47,178 nt of DNA from Alistipes sp. (lineage in GTDB: Bacteria; Bacteroidota; Bacteroidia; Bacteroidales; Rikenellaceae), in the NCBI GenBank assembly GCA_017504265.1, contig JAFVRN010000017.1, forward strand, positions 1 through 47,178, read 5' to 3'. This document shows, one piece after another, positions 17,216 through 26,468 of this stretch. Position 1 is the stretch's first letter. Every line of letters begins with the position of its first letter. The notes below the pieces were generated by a model that made no database searches, was not told the origin of the DNA, and saw only the letters and a program-made list of their open reading frames with translations. The translations under genes and the position numbers were made by a program.

Positions 17216-20200
17216 TTAGTTTCTAACGATTGTTGTTGCGTCTGTGTTACCACTGATCTCAGTAGTGCCAACAAGCGATGTATTTGTCAAAGTCAAGTTT
17301 GCATCAACAGCCGATGCACGGAACATAATAACAGCGTCGCCGTCGTCACATGCAGACTTCAATGTGCTATCTTTAATCAAGTAAGTCTTAGCTGTGCCCA
17401 GGTTGCCACCACTGTTAACACCAAATCGAAGAGCATATCCCTTTACATCGAAGTTACACTCTGTCATCTCTACATTGGTACAAGAGTTAAGGTTTGCGCC
17501 ATTCTTTGAGTATACCTCACAGTCATCAATTGTGAGCTTACCCTCAACGTTGTTTACCTGTAGGATAGAGTGCATGGTGCTATCAACCGTACAACCTCTG
17601 ATTACCCAATTCCTATCACCACCATCTTCGTGGCGAACAGCTGCGCAATTAACAGTTCCGTCAAGATCGGTAAATGTGCAGTTCTCTACGGTTACATTGT
17701 GAGAATATGAGTACGCGTTATGCTTAGTTTTGTCTGGACTAACGATACAAGATGCAGCACCAGCCTTTGCCTCAAAGTTGATGTTCTTGATGGTAAGGGT
17801 CTCAGTACGTGTGTTATCATAGCCTTTACCATATGTGGTCATAACGCCAGCAAACTTCTTATTGGCACCATCTATCACAACGTTTACGCCACTCTTCTGA
17901 GTGATTTCCACATCACCTGTGATGTCGCTGTGAAATTTAATGTTCGTATCTCCATCGTCAAAGGCATCCTGCAGATGTTCGCTGGTTGATACATAACGAA
18001 CGCCGTTGATGTATATTGTCTTACCTGTAATACTGTATGTGAGTTCACCTTCCTCACCCTTTACTGTTGTATCCTCAGCTACGCAGTTCTCAATCTTAAT
18101 AATAGAGTTGTCTCCTGCATCGAGGTAAGCGAACATTGAGCCAAAGTGTTTGTCATAGCTTTCTCCAAATGAGCCCTCCTGAATAATCTCACAATTGATT
18201 ACTTTGCAATTTTGAACGATTGCTGTCTTTCCGTTGCTACCATCATCAGCAACAGTTAATGGACCGATTAAGCCACCAATGGCAGATGCACCAGTTACAG
18301 TTGAGTTGCTAATAGTGCAATCTTTGACTGTAACTGCATCGTTTGCCTGACCAATCATACCACCTGCCTGCCAATAGCTACATGATACGTTAGAATTAAT
18401 TACATGGCAGTTCTCAATAGTACCATTATTAGTTCGACCTATAAGTGCTCCGCAATATGCATAAGATGAAACGGTCGCATTAGAGATAGTAAGATTCTTT
18501 ACAGTTCCCTCCATATTTCCAAAGAAGCCATATGAAGACTTGTTGCTATCGTTCTTATCAGTCTTCTTTGTAATCTTAAAGTTTGATATTGTGTGGTCTT
18601 GGCCATCAAATGTGCCGCAGAAACGGTTTGCAGAGAAACGGTAATCTCCAATAGGTGTCCATTCTATACCTCCCAAATCAATATCGTTATTCAATTTAAC
18701 GGTTTTATCCTTAAAAGGATACTCATAGTTTGAGTACTGATTTACCTCTTGAGCAAGCCACTTCAAACCATTAGCAGTATAGATGGTATATACGTCATCC
18801 TCTACGCTATAGCTTGGTGTAACTACCCAAACGCCGTTCTGCTCAACAGCCTCGTAACTCTCTGCAACGAATGCTGATGGGTCGTTAGAGAACGTACCGC
18901 CTGAGATAAAGAATACCTGTGAGTTAAACTCTCCGCTAGTGTAATTTCTAAGAGTAATATCGCCGTTGAATACACCACCCTTGATATAGCAGTTTAGCTC
19001 ATCGACATCAACACCGAAGCCAAGTAGACGAACTGCGTTCTTCTCAGCATTAAATACACCATTGTTGATGGTAAGTGTACCCTTATTGGGATCTCCGTTT
19101 ACATTATGGAAGTCGATACAACCGTTGAACGTACCACCATTGATAGTGACATTAGTGTCATCATCAGTTGTACACCATATACGTATAGAAGAGTACTTGG
19201 TCTTGTTGGTAAATGTACCGCTATTGATAGTAAGCGTACCGCTATTATCAATACAGTGAGGGAAACCGTAATCAGCAACATCATCGGTACTGCTATTTAT
19301 GATAGTAGCATCCTCGATTGTGAGTACGCCGCTATTCTGAATAGCATTTGACACATAGTTTATATCTGCGGTCAAATCGGCTGTGTCCGCATAGTCGATA
19401 GTACCGTTACCCTTGATAGTAAGAGTACCTTTGTTGGTAATCATAGAATATGCGCCTGTCTGGGCCTGTGACTGCTTGATAGTCTTGCCGTTAAGGTTAA
19501 GTGTCAATGTCTTGCCGGCATCAAGAGTAAGAGGCTCAGACAATGTTACGTCTGTAGGTAAAATATACTCACCGCCATTTGCTTCTTCGAACGCCTTCTT
19601 GAGCAAAGCAACGTAATCAACAACAGCGCCCTCACCCTCGAATATGTTTACGGTCGTGTTATCATCCTCAAGTGTAGCACCCTCAATGTTTACATTAGCA
19701 CCATCCTCAACCTTGATAAATGAGCCGGTACTATCGTCCGTAAGCTTGATAGTACCACTGCCGGTGAATGTAAGAGTGTTACCATCCTCTACGGTAATAA
19801 GAGCATTGGTGCCGGTATTCTTAACAGTGATAGTCTTGCCGTTAAGGTCGATAACGGTCTCAACAGCAGCACGTGTAGCAGCAAATCTTACGGCTGCAGT
19901 GCCTGCACCGCCATTATTGATATCGAGGTCTGCAATAACGATATACTTACCACCATTATCTACGGCAGCCTTGAGTTCAGCCTGGCTGCTGATAGTACCC
20001 CAGTTCTCCTGATTCTCGCCGAAGTTGTCGTCGATATCGACATTGATATTGCTACCCTCGGTAAGGATGTTACCCTTGATAGTGGTAAGGAAGTTACGCT
20101 TAACAGGGATAGGCGTGTTGAAGGTGTTCGACTTGATTGTTGTGCCGTCTTCCTCCTTAACGTCGAGCGTGAAGTTTACAACGTCGTCCTGATCGGCAGC

Positions 20201-20977
20201 GAAGAAGTAGTCTACAAAGAGAGTCTTGTTGTTCTCAGTATCGGCATCATCACCCTCGTCGTATCCTGTGATATCGAATGTGTGATTAACGTTTTGCAAC
20301 TCTGCCTCGCCGGCCTTCTGAGCGAAAGCATCGAACGAACGGCGGTGCTTTGTAGTGTAGGTAGCCACAGCATTGTCAGGAATAACACCGTCGAAAAGCT
20401 CGGCGATATCGGTAGTTACCACGCGCAACTTAGCAAAAGGACGTTCAAGCTTGATGGTGATGTTCTGCGCAGCGTTGAAGCTATCAGTACCGCAAACACC
20501 GGTATAGGCATCGCGAGTCTCGTCCATAGCCTTCCAAGAGTCCTTTATAAGGGTGATGTTGCGCAAGTCAGTACCGATAGCATAGTGCAAGGGGGTACAC
20601 TCATCACCGTCGGTTGGGTTCTGATTCGCATCAACGATATCTGCCCAAACAACGAACTTGTAGGGGCGGTCAGGAACAAGACGAAGGTCGAAAGCAACGC
20701 TCGTATTCTCGCTATACTTGTACATGATATCCTTTGATGCAGTACCATTCTCGTTGAATACCTGCAAAGCATAACGAAGAGTGTAGTCATCGGATGTAAC
20801 AACCCCGTTGTCGATTGCGCCCTCTGCACTGTCGGCACGAGTGCCCACTGCATCGGACAAATCGACTGTAACTGTTACGGGCACCTCGCCATTGACTGTA
20901 ACGTCAAAGCCTTCGGGCTCCGTCTGGCAGGCTGCCAAACCAAAGACAACCAATGCCAAAGCTAAAAGTTTTTTCAT
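17216..20977 (-). CDS. Large surface lipoprotein: fimbrillin-like (DUF6562-type) domain plus beta-helix/GLUG repeats
   Basis: A 1253-residue predicted outer-membrane lipoprotein (lipobox LAAC, Cys17). Residues about 25-330 form a fimbrillin-like module with YKFVVWADIV, DLRNITL, AMDETRDAY, LERPFAKLRVVTTDIAEL and PVKRNFLTTIKGNILT. From about 335 onward the chain is a long right-handed parallel beta-helix type sequence, rich in turns such as LTINSGTF, GTLTINNGVF and NVTINGGTF. A middle segment (about 730-910) contains GLUG-like motifs (SYGFFGNMEGTVKNLTISN, GGLIGPL), and further beta-helix repeats reach the C-terminus. It ends without a type IX sorting domain. It is the second gene of an operon, 30 nt after the next entry. 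Adhesion or glycan binding is plausible but not shown. Confidence 0.85.
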   Translation of the reverse strand: MKKLLALALVVFGLAACQTEPEGFDVTVNGEVPVTVTVDLSDAVGTRADSAEGAIDNGVVTSDDYTLRYALQVFNENGTASKDIMYKYSENTSVAFDLRLVPDRPYKFVVWADIVDANQNPTDGDECTPLHYAIGTDLRNITLIKDSWKAMDETRDAYTGVCGTDSFNAAQNITIKLERPFAKLRVVTTDIAELFDGVIPDNAVATYTTKHRRSFDAFAQKAGEAELQNVNHTFDITGYDEGDDADTENNKTLFVDYFFAADQDDVVNFTLDVKEEDGTTIKSNTFNTPIPVKRNFLTTIKGNILTEGSNINVDIDDNFGENQENWGTISSQAELKAAVDNGGKYIVIADLDINNGGAGTAAVRFAATRAAVETVIDLNGKTITVKNTGTNALITVEDGNTLTFTGSGTIKLTDDSTGSFIKVEDGANVNIEGATLEDDNTTVNIFEGEGAVVDYVALLKKAFEEANGGEYILPTDVTLSEPLTLDAGKTLTLNLNGKTIKQSQAQTGAYSMITNKGTLTIKGNGTIDYADTADLTADINYVSNAIQNSGVLTIEDATIINSSTDDVADYGFPHCIDNSGTLTINSGTFTNKTKYSSIRIWCTTDDDTNVTINGGTFNGCIDFHNVNGDPNKGTLTINNGVFNAEKNAVRLLGFGVDVDELNCYIKGGVFNGDITLRNYTSGEFNSQVFFISGGTFSNDPSAFVAESYEAVEQNGVWVVTPSYSVEDDVYTIYTANGLKWLAQEVNQYSNYEYPFKDKTVKLNNDIDLGGIEWTPIGDYRFSANRFCGTFDGQDHTISNFKITKKTDKNDSNKSSYGFFGNMEGTVKNLTISNATVSSYAYCGALIGRTNNGTIENCHVINSNVSCSYWQAGGMIGQANDAVTVKDCTISNSTVTGASAIGGLIGPLTVADDGSNGKTAIVQNCKVINCEIIQEGSFGESYDKHFGSMFAYLDAGDNSIIKIENCVAEDTTVKGEEGELTYSITGKTIYINGVRYVSTSEHLQDAFDDGDTNIKFHSDITGDVEITQKSGVNVVIDGANKKFAGVMTTYGKGYDNTRTETLTIKNINFEAKAGAASCIVSPDKTKHNAYSYSHNVTVENCTFTDLDGTVNCAAVRHEDGGDRNWVIRGCTVDSTMHSILQVNNVEGKLTIDDCEVYSKNGANLNSCTNVEMTECNFDVKGYALRFGVNSGGNLGTAKTYLIKDSTLKSACDDGDAVIMFRASAVDANLTLTNTSLVGTTEISGNTDATTIVRN

Positions 20978-21007
20978 AAGAAAAGTGTTTTATAAATTGT
21001 TATGTGT

Positions 21008-23791
21008 TTATTCTGTCTGCTCTATGTTAGTCTGCTTCTTGCTCCAGGTGCTGGTTGCGTCATTCCAATCCGAAGGAGTGAAGAGGTTATTTCCGTTGGT
21101 AGGAAGTGTTAGATTGCCGGTCTGATTCCACTTGCTACTCCAATCAATGTTGCCGGCAGGGTTCATACGAACGAAGATAAGATTCTCGCTGAGAAGACTC
21201 TTATCTACCTCATAGATGCCGTCAATATCGCTATCGGCCATCTCAACCCATCTACCCTCGCTATTGTCTGCCCAGGTCCATACCATGAAACGAGGATTAG
21301 CTGTGTTCCACATATTGGGATTAAGATAGATATAGTGGCGGGTATTGATAGTGATAGGATTGCTAACATTTGACTCGTAGCCATCGGTGTCGTTTAAGGC
21401 AAGAACCTTAATCTCGTAGGTAGAGTCAAACTTACCGATAAAGTCATACTTGATTGTATTATTGCTCTGCCCCAAGACAGCCTCCTCCTTGCCATCGACA
21501 TAGATAATATATTTCTCGGTATTTGCCTTAGGCTCCCAAGAGATGTTGATGGTCTTGCCATCAGTGGCAAGAGGAGAGGAAACGCTGGGCTTTGATAGAG
21601 CCTGAGTATCGACGATAGAGATATTGCTCTCGTAAGCTGCCGACTCACGGTAGTCGCCATCCTCCTCCGCAACAGCAGTGATGCTAAACGCTACATTATC
21701 GCCCCAGTTGCCATCATATATATAGGTAAGGTCTGTTAGAACGTGCTCCACACCGTCGATAACAAGGCGGTAAGCCGCAGCGTTATCTACCTCGGTCCAA
21801 GAGATAGATGGGTGAATGGTATACTCGCCATATACGCCTTTGTAGTTCACTGTACACTGAGGTGTAGCAAGTGCTACCTTCTCCTTCTCCATAAGGTTCT
21901 TGCCATCGAGGATAACCTTGCTGCCATCGGCGAAGCGCACGCCACCAAGCCAAGCACCGAAGTTGGCAGGAGCCACATAGCTTGTAGGAGCCTGTGTAAA
22001 GGTGTTATCAGCAAGAGTGTTGCCATTAAGGGTAAGTGTCTTGCCGTTACCGTGGAATGTGCCGATAAACTCGGCGTTGGCACGCTCGGCATTATTGCGT
22101 GAGTTGATAGCCTCGATAGTACTCTTCTCTACCTGACACTGTTCAACAGTGGCATTAGGCACGACATAACCTACAAGGCCACCTACACAACCACCATCTG
22201 CGGTGTTGGTAGTGCTAACCTTAGTGTCGCTTACAACACAGCCCTTGATAGTGATAGGGTCATTTTCGGCAACATTACCGATAAGACCACCAACCTTGTT
22301 GTTACCCACAACCTCGCAGCCGATAACCTTCACGCCCTCGATATGGCAATAGCCCATAGTAGAGCCTGCAAGCATACCTGCGTAGTAGTCGCCCGCACCA
22401 CGTGTGCCGGGGCATACGCTGGCGTTGGTGATAGTGAGGTCCTTGACAGTGGCATTCACAAGCGTGGTGAACAGGCCGCCGTTCTCGCCGGCAGGCGATG
22501 CGATAAAGTTCGTAACGGTATATCCTGCACCGTCAAGGATAAAGGCTGCATTGTCGCCGCTGAACACGTACTTCGATGGGTTGATAGTATAGCCGCCAAG
22601 ATCGATATTTGCACCAAGACGTACCTTCTTGCCCTTGATATCCGAGGTGATAAGCGTAGCGAACTGTCCCGGGGTGGTGATAGTGATATAACCATCAGTG
22701 CCGGCAGCAGGAAGTGCCTCATACTCGCCGCTCCACGCTGTGCGGATATACTCCGGATCAACGAAGTCGTCGTCGATAGTCACGGCAATCTGCGATGCTG
22801 TGGTCAGAAGATTACCGATGATTGTGGTGAGGTGGTTGCGCTGCACAGGAATCTGTGTGGTGAACTCGTGCTCGCGGATGATGCGGTCGGCACCATTAAC
22901 GCTCTCGTAAACATGGATGTCGAAGCTTACATCGTTCTGCTGATCCTCGGCAAAGAGGTAGTCGCTGAAGAGCGTCTGATGTGTACTCTCCTTATCCAAA
23001 CCCTCGCTATAAGGGGCATCCTTAGCTACGGTGTAGGTATATGTGTTGGCCGCAGTGCCGAGAACCTTACCTGTGAAAGCATCAAAAGAGCCAAATGCCT
23101 TGCAGTTCTCGAACTCTACAACAACCTTGCTTGGTACGCTGCCGAGGTTGAGCTCCTCGATGTCGGTGGTGACAACGCGTAGCTTGCCGAAAGGTCGCTT
23201 CAATTCGATATTGGTCTTCAACGGGCCATCGATAGTGAAGGTGTGCTGGAAGAAATAGGCATCCTGGCACTCGTCCATAGCTGTCCACGCCTTACGTGTA
23301 ATGTTGCGCAGGTCGGTGGTGTTGTAGTTGAGGTCGGCAACTGCGAGCTGCTCCTCGTCGCTCTTGGCATACGAGCCGTTTGCCACGAAGTCTGCCCAAA
23401 GGATGAACTTGTAGTCACGACCAGGGATAAGACGGAAGTCGAAAGTGGTGGCATCGTACTCGTCGAGGATATTCACATCACGATCACGTGCCAAGATAGG
23501 CTCGCGTCCGTTGATGCCGTCGCCATAACCTGCCGATACGTCGTATACCTCCAAGATGTAACGCACGTCAAACTTATCCCAGAGGCCTGCCGCCTCGAAG
23601 TTGTCGATTGCGCCGAGAGCACTGTTCATGCCGGTCTCGCCACTGCGCGTGTGTGCAAGCTCGGGGATGTCGATGCTGAGTGTTACGTCTACTGCATCAC
23701 TTCCGGCATAGTAGTCGGGAGTGTATCGCTGACATGCTGCTGCAAGAAGTGCAACAGCTGCGATGATGAAGAGTGAAAAATTGTGCTTCAT
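21008..23791 (-). CDS. Modular surface lipoprotein: fimbrillin-like domain, GLUG repeats, Fn3-like domains, CBM26-like C-terminus
   Basis: A 927-residue predicted lipoprotein (LLAAAC, Cys20). Residues about 35-360 are a fimbrillin-like module paralogous to that of the downstream gene (YKFILWADFV, DLRNITRKAWTAMDE, LKRPFGKLRVVTTDIEEL, PVQRNHLTTIIGNLLT). A GLUG/beta-helix segment follows (about 370-600; GGLIGNVAE, GGLVGYVVP). Then come two Fn3-like domains (about 650-820; HPSISWTEVDNAAAYRLVIDG and INISWEPKANTEKYIIYVDG). The C-terminal region (YIYLNPNMWNTANPRFMVWTW, then MADSDIDGIYEVD and FVRMNP) resembles starch-binding CBM26-type modules. First gene of a two-gene operon whose long leader contains repeats. 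The C-terminal domain call is tentative. Confidence 0.82.
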   Translation of the reverse strand: MKHNFSLFIIAAVALLAAACQRYTPDYYAGSDAVDVTLSIDIPELAHTRSGETGMNSALGAIDNFEAAGLWDKFDVRYILEVYDVSAGYGDGINGREPILARDRDVNILDEYDATTFDFRLIPGRDYKFILWADFVANGSYAKSDEEQLAVADLNYNTTDLRNITRKAWTAMDECQDAYFFQHTFTIDGPLKTNIELKRPFGKLRVVTTDIEELNLGSVPSKVVVEFENCKAFGSFDAFTGKVLGTAANTYTYTVAKDAPYSEGLDKESTHQTLFSDYLFAEDQQNDVSFDIHVYESVNGADRIIREHEFTTQIPVQRNHLTTIIGNLLTTASQIAVTIDDDFVDPEYIRTAWSGEYEALPAAGTDGYITITTPGQFATLITSDIKGKKVRLGANIDLGGYTINPSKYVFSGDNAAFILDGAGYTVTNFIASPAGENGGLFTTLVNATVKDLTITNASVCPGTRGAGDYYAGMLAGSTMGYCHIEGVKVIGCEVVGNNKVGGLIGNVAENDPITIKGCVVSDTKVSTTNTADGGCVGGLVGYVVPNATVEQCQVEKSTIEAINSRNNAERANAEFIGTFHGNGKTLTLNGNTLADNTFTQAPTSYVAPANFGAWLGGVRFADGSKVILDGKNLMEKEKVALATPQCTVNYKGVYGEYTIHPSISWTEVDNAAAYRLVIDGVEHVLTDLTYIYDGNWGDNVAFSITAVAEEDGDYRESAAYESNISIVDTQALSKPSVSSPLATDGKTINISWEPKANTEKYIIYVDGKEEAVLGQSNNTIKYDFIGKFDSTYEIKVLALNDTDGYESNVSNPITINTRHYIYLNPNMWNTANPRFMVWTWADNSEGRWVEMADSDIDGIYEVDKSLLSENLIFVRMNPAGNIDWSSKWNQTGNLTLPTNGNNLFTPSDWNDATSTWSKKQTNIEQTE

Positions 23792-23815
23792 AGTATTGTG
23801 TTTTAATTTATTTGC

Positions 23816-23961
23816 TTTTTTGTTTGTCCGCTTCTTGTTTGTCCGCCGGCTTTTTCTTGTTTGCCCGCTTCTTGTTTGTCCGCTTCTTGTTTGTCCGCCG
23901 GCTTTTCTTGTTTGTCTGCCTGCTTTTTCTCGTTCGTCTGCCGACTTTTTCTTGTTTGCCC
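23816..23961 (-). repeat. Imperfect tandem repeats in 5' leader of the fimbrillin-like operon
   Basis: About eight tandem units of 15-22 bp share the plus-strand core CTTGTTTGTCCG, with spacers CTT, CTTTTT or CCGG. They lie between the predicted promoter (24032-24063) and the start codon at 23791, so the transcript leader would carry repeated CGGACAAACAAG. No start codon with a sensible short peptide is evident across it. Confidence 0.85.
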
Positions 23962-24031
23962 GCCCCTCTCTATTGCAATCTTCTCTCTTAGTTCGAGATT
24001 TGGAACGGATACACTATGTGTATATTCGTAG

Positions 24032-24063
24032 CAAAGTTACGAAAAATAGAACAAACAAGCAAA
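24032..24063 (-). promoter_or_regulatory. Predicted promoter of the fimbrillin-like operon
   Basis: Minus strand: TTTG (24060-24063), 20 nt, TAACTTTG (24032-24039). It lies just downstream of the GH3 terminator and predicts a leader of about 230 nt. Confidence 0.55.
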
Positions 24064-24079
24064 TAATTTCAGTAAAAAT

Positions 24080-24113
24080 GGGGCTGCACCCGCTATTTAG
24101 CAGACGCAGCCCC
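24080..24113 (-). terminator. Terminator of the GH3 gene
   Basis: Stem GGGGCTGC (24080-24087) with GCAGCCCC (24106-24113), followed on the minus strand by CATTTTTAC. It starts 26 nt after the stop at 24140. Confidence 0.82.
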
Positions 24114-24139
24114 TCAGAATGGACGGTTTGCAATATTTT

Positions 24140-26362
24140 TTATCGTAGCATAAAGCTCTCGACAAGACGTATGTCGGCTGACGATGCTCCGACCATAACC
24201 TTGAACTCGCCTGCCTCGGCAATCCACTCCCCGCGGATGTCGTCGTAGTAGCACAACGCGTCACGACCGATAGTGAAACATACCTCGGTGGACTCGCCGG
24301 CCTCCAAATCGACCTTCGTAAAGCCTTTAAGCTCCTTCACGGGGCGTGGTAGCGATGCCTCGCAGTCTGCCACGTATAGCTGTACGACCTCCTTGCCACG
24401 ACATCCGCCAGAGTTGCGTACGGTGAGGCGTACTTCGATGCTCTCGCCATCGCAAATCTCTCTCTTCGATAGTTGTAAGTTGCTGTAATCGAACGATGTG
24501 TAGCTTAGTCCGTGGCCGAATGAAAAGAGCGGCTCAATGTTGCGTTTCTCGAAACCTCGGTAGCCTACGAAGATGCCATCGTGGTAGAAGACCTTATCGT
24601 GGTTGGGGAAGTGCGCGCCATCGCTATGTGCGCCATAGTCCTCCAGACGGTGGCCGAAGGTGAATGGGAGCTTGCCGCTTGGATTAACCTCGCCCGAAAG
24701 CACCGATGCGAGGATGTTGCCCGACTCCGAGCCTAAATACCAGCCCTGAACAACCGACTCCACGCGCTCCAACCATGGCATGGTAACGGCATTGCCCGTG
24801 ATGAGAACAACGGTGAGGTGGTCGCTTGCGTCGGCAAGTGCCTCGATGACATCGTCTTGGTTGTAAGGTAGTTCGAGCCCCTTGCGGTCAGCGCCTTCGC
24901 AATCCTGATGCTCGCTCTTGTTAAGACCTCCTATGAATATCACGTGGTCGGCAGTGCCGGCCAACTCGACAGCCTCCTCGATAAGCCTCTTTGGCGAACG
25001 CTTATCACGTAGGTCCTGCCCCGTAACCACACCGTTGTAACTGCCTGTGACATCGCCTACATAGCCACGTGCATAGATAACCTCGGCACGGCCTGCGTAG
25101 TAACTCTTGATGCCGTCCAAGGGCGACACCTCCTGTTTTACCTTCAGTGACGAGCTGCCACCGCCCACGGTCATCATCTTAATGGCATTCTCGCCTACGA
25201 CAAGGATGCGTTTCGCATCCGGGCATATGGGGAGATTGTGGTTCGCATTTTTTAGGAGTACAACACCTTCCTCGCCAATATGTCGGGCAGCTTCGGTATG
25301 TGCCTCATTGCACATCGAGCCATAGGGCTTATCGTTGTTCATTGCCGTACGGAATGTCAGGCGCAGCACGCGGCGTACCTTGTCGTCAAGCTCTTCGGTG
25401 CCTATCTCGCCACGCTCTATGCGCTCGAGGTATGGTTGCGCCATGTAGTACATGTCGTAGGCGTTGCTGGCACCTTCACGCAAGCCATCTGTCCACGAGC
25501 CAAATTCGAGGTCGAGGCCGTTGCGGATGGCTTCATCGGTAGAGTGCGTGCCTCCCCAGTCCGATATTACAGCACCATCGAAACCCCAATTATCTTTGAG
25601 TATTTCGTTGAGTAGTCGGTGGTTATGGCAGGCATGCGTGCCTCGATACTTGTTAAACGAGCCCATAATGCTCCACACCTTGCCCTCGGTTACGGCAGCC
25701 TTGAATGCCGGTAGATATATCTCAAATAGGGCTCGGTCGCTGAGGTCCACATCGGTGGTGTGACGATGTTGCTCCTCGTTGTTTAGTGCATAGTGTTTTA
25801 CGCAGGCTGCTACGCCTTGCTCCTGAACACCTTGGATGTACGGTACAACCATTTCGGCAGCCAGAAATGGGTCTTCGCCCATATACTCGAAGTTGCGACC
25901 ACAGAGGGGTGTGCGGTAGATATTTACACCGGGCCCGAGAAGTACATCCTTCTCGCGGTAGCGCGCCTCCTCGCCAATCGATACACCATATAGTTTTGCT
26001 GCGTCACGATTCCATGTGGCTGCAAGACAGGTTAATGCAGGATATGCTGTGCATGAATCGTTCGTCCAACGTGCCTGATCCCACTCATCCCAAAGAACCT
26101 CGGGACGTATGCCGTGCGGGCCGTCCGTACACCATAACTCGGCAATGCCTAAGCGAGGTGCTCCCGGTGCCGAGAACTTCGATTGTGCGTGTATTATGGC
26201 TATCTTCTCACGTAGTGTCATTCTGCTCAGGGCATCTTCTACGCGCTCCTCGATAGGAGCATCGGGGTTTAGGTAGAGGGGGCGGTTCTCAGGCTCTGAG
26301 GCTCTGCCTACAGTGGCCGTCAGCAGCATCAAAGCAGCAAGCGAAAGCAGTACTCGTTTCAT
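24140..26362 (-). CDS. Glycoside hydrolase family 3 (beta-glucosidase-like)
   Basis: Secreted exo-acting glycosidase, probably cutting beta-linked oligosaccharides in the periplasm. The 740-residue chain has an N-terminal signal peptide (about residues 1-21), the GH3 TIM-barrel with LWCTDGPHGIRPE, KHYALNNEEQHR (Lys189-His190) and the nucleophile Asp268 in AVISDWGGTHS. The alpha/beta sandwich domain follows (VVLLKNANHNLPI, then VVLITGNAVTMPWLE), and a C-terminal fibronectin-like domain (FSFGHGLSYTSFDYSNLQL, VQLYVADCEASLPRPVKELKGF). Domain order and length are normal for the family. No SusC/SusD pair or other carbohydrate-utilisation genes adjoin it, so the substrate cannot be inferred. Its own terminator follows. 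Confidence 0.93.
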   Translation of the reverse strand: MKRVLLSLAALMLLTATVGRASEPENRPLYLNPDAPIEERVEDALSRMTLREKIAIIHAQSKFSAPGAPRLGIAELWCTDGPHGIRPEVLWDEWDQARWTNDSCTAYPALTCLAATWNRDAAKLYGVSIGEEARYREKDVLLGPGVNIYRTPLCGRNFEYMGEDPFLAAEMVVPYIQGVQEQGVAACVKHYALNNEEQHRHTTDVDLSDRALFEIYLPAFKAAVTEGKVWSIMGSFNKYRGTHACHNHRLLNEILKDNWGFDGAVISDWGGTHSTDEAIRNGLDLEFGSWTDGLREGASNAYDMYYMAQPYLERIERGEIGTEELDDKVRRVLRLTFRTAMNNDKPYGSMCNEAHTEAARHIGEEGVVLLKNANHNLPICPDAKRILVVGENAIKMMTVGGGSSSLKVKQEVSPLDGIKSYYAGRAEVIYARGYVGDVTGSYNGVVTGQDLRDKRSPKRLIEEAVELAGTADHVIFIGGLNKSEHQDCEGADRKGLELPYNQDDVIEALADASDHLTVVLITGNAVTMPWLERVESVVQGWYLGSESGNILASVLSGEVNPSGKLPFTFGHRLEDYGAHSDGAHFPNHDKVFYHDGIFVGYRGFEKRNIEPLFSFGHGLSYTSFDYSNLQLSKREICDGESIEVRLTVRNSGGCRGKEVVQLYVADCEASLPRPVKELKGFTKVDLEAGESTEVCFTIGRDALCYYDDIRGEWIAEAGEFKVMVGASSADIRLVESFMLR

Positions 26363-26468
26363 ATATGTTTGGATTTTAGTTTTACTCGCCTATGGTAGCG
26401 ACTACAAATATACGAAATATTTGATAAATGAAAAAGTTGTATGACGTAAGTAATCCTATGTCGCTTGT

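Larger units (their letters stand above)
23792..24139 (-). other. 348-bp spacer with leader repeats, promoter and terminator
   Basis: The gap between the GH3 gene and the fimbrillin-like operon contains, in minus-strand order, the GH3 terminator, a promoter for the operon and a leader of about 230 nt with the imperfect repeats. No coding gene is supported in it. Confidence 0.7.

Noticed and set aside
16741-17274. Repeat-coded open frames on both strands (NGF, LQR, EAV, KPL, TEP repeats)
   Set aside because: A 9-bp unit keeps all frames open by default. There is no promoter or family match, and the longest minus-strand frame overlaps the end of the upstream gene and its terminator.
20282-20737. 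Plus-strand frames within the large surface-protein genes (also 22343-23182)
   Set aside because: Antisense shadows of well-supported minus-strand domains with lipobox and conserved motifs.
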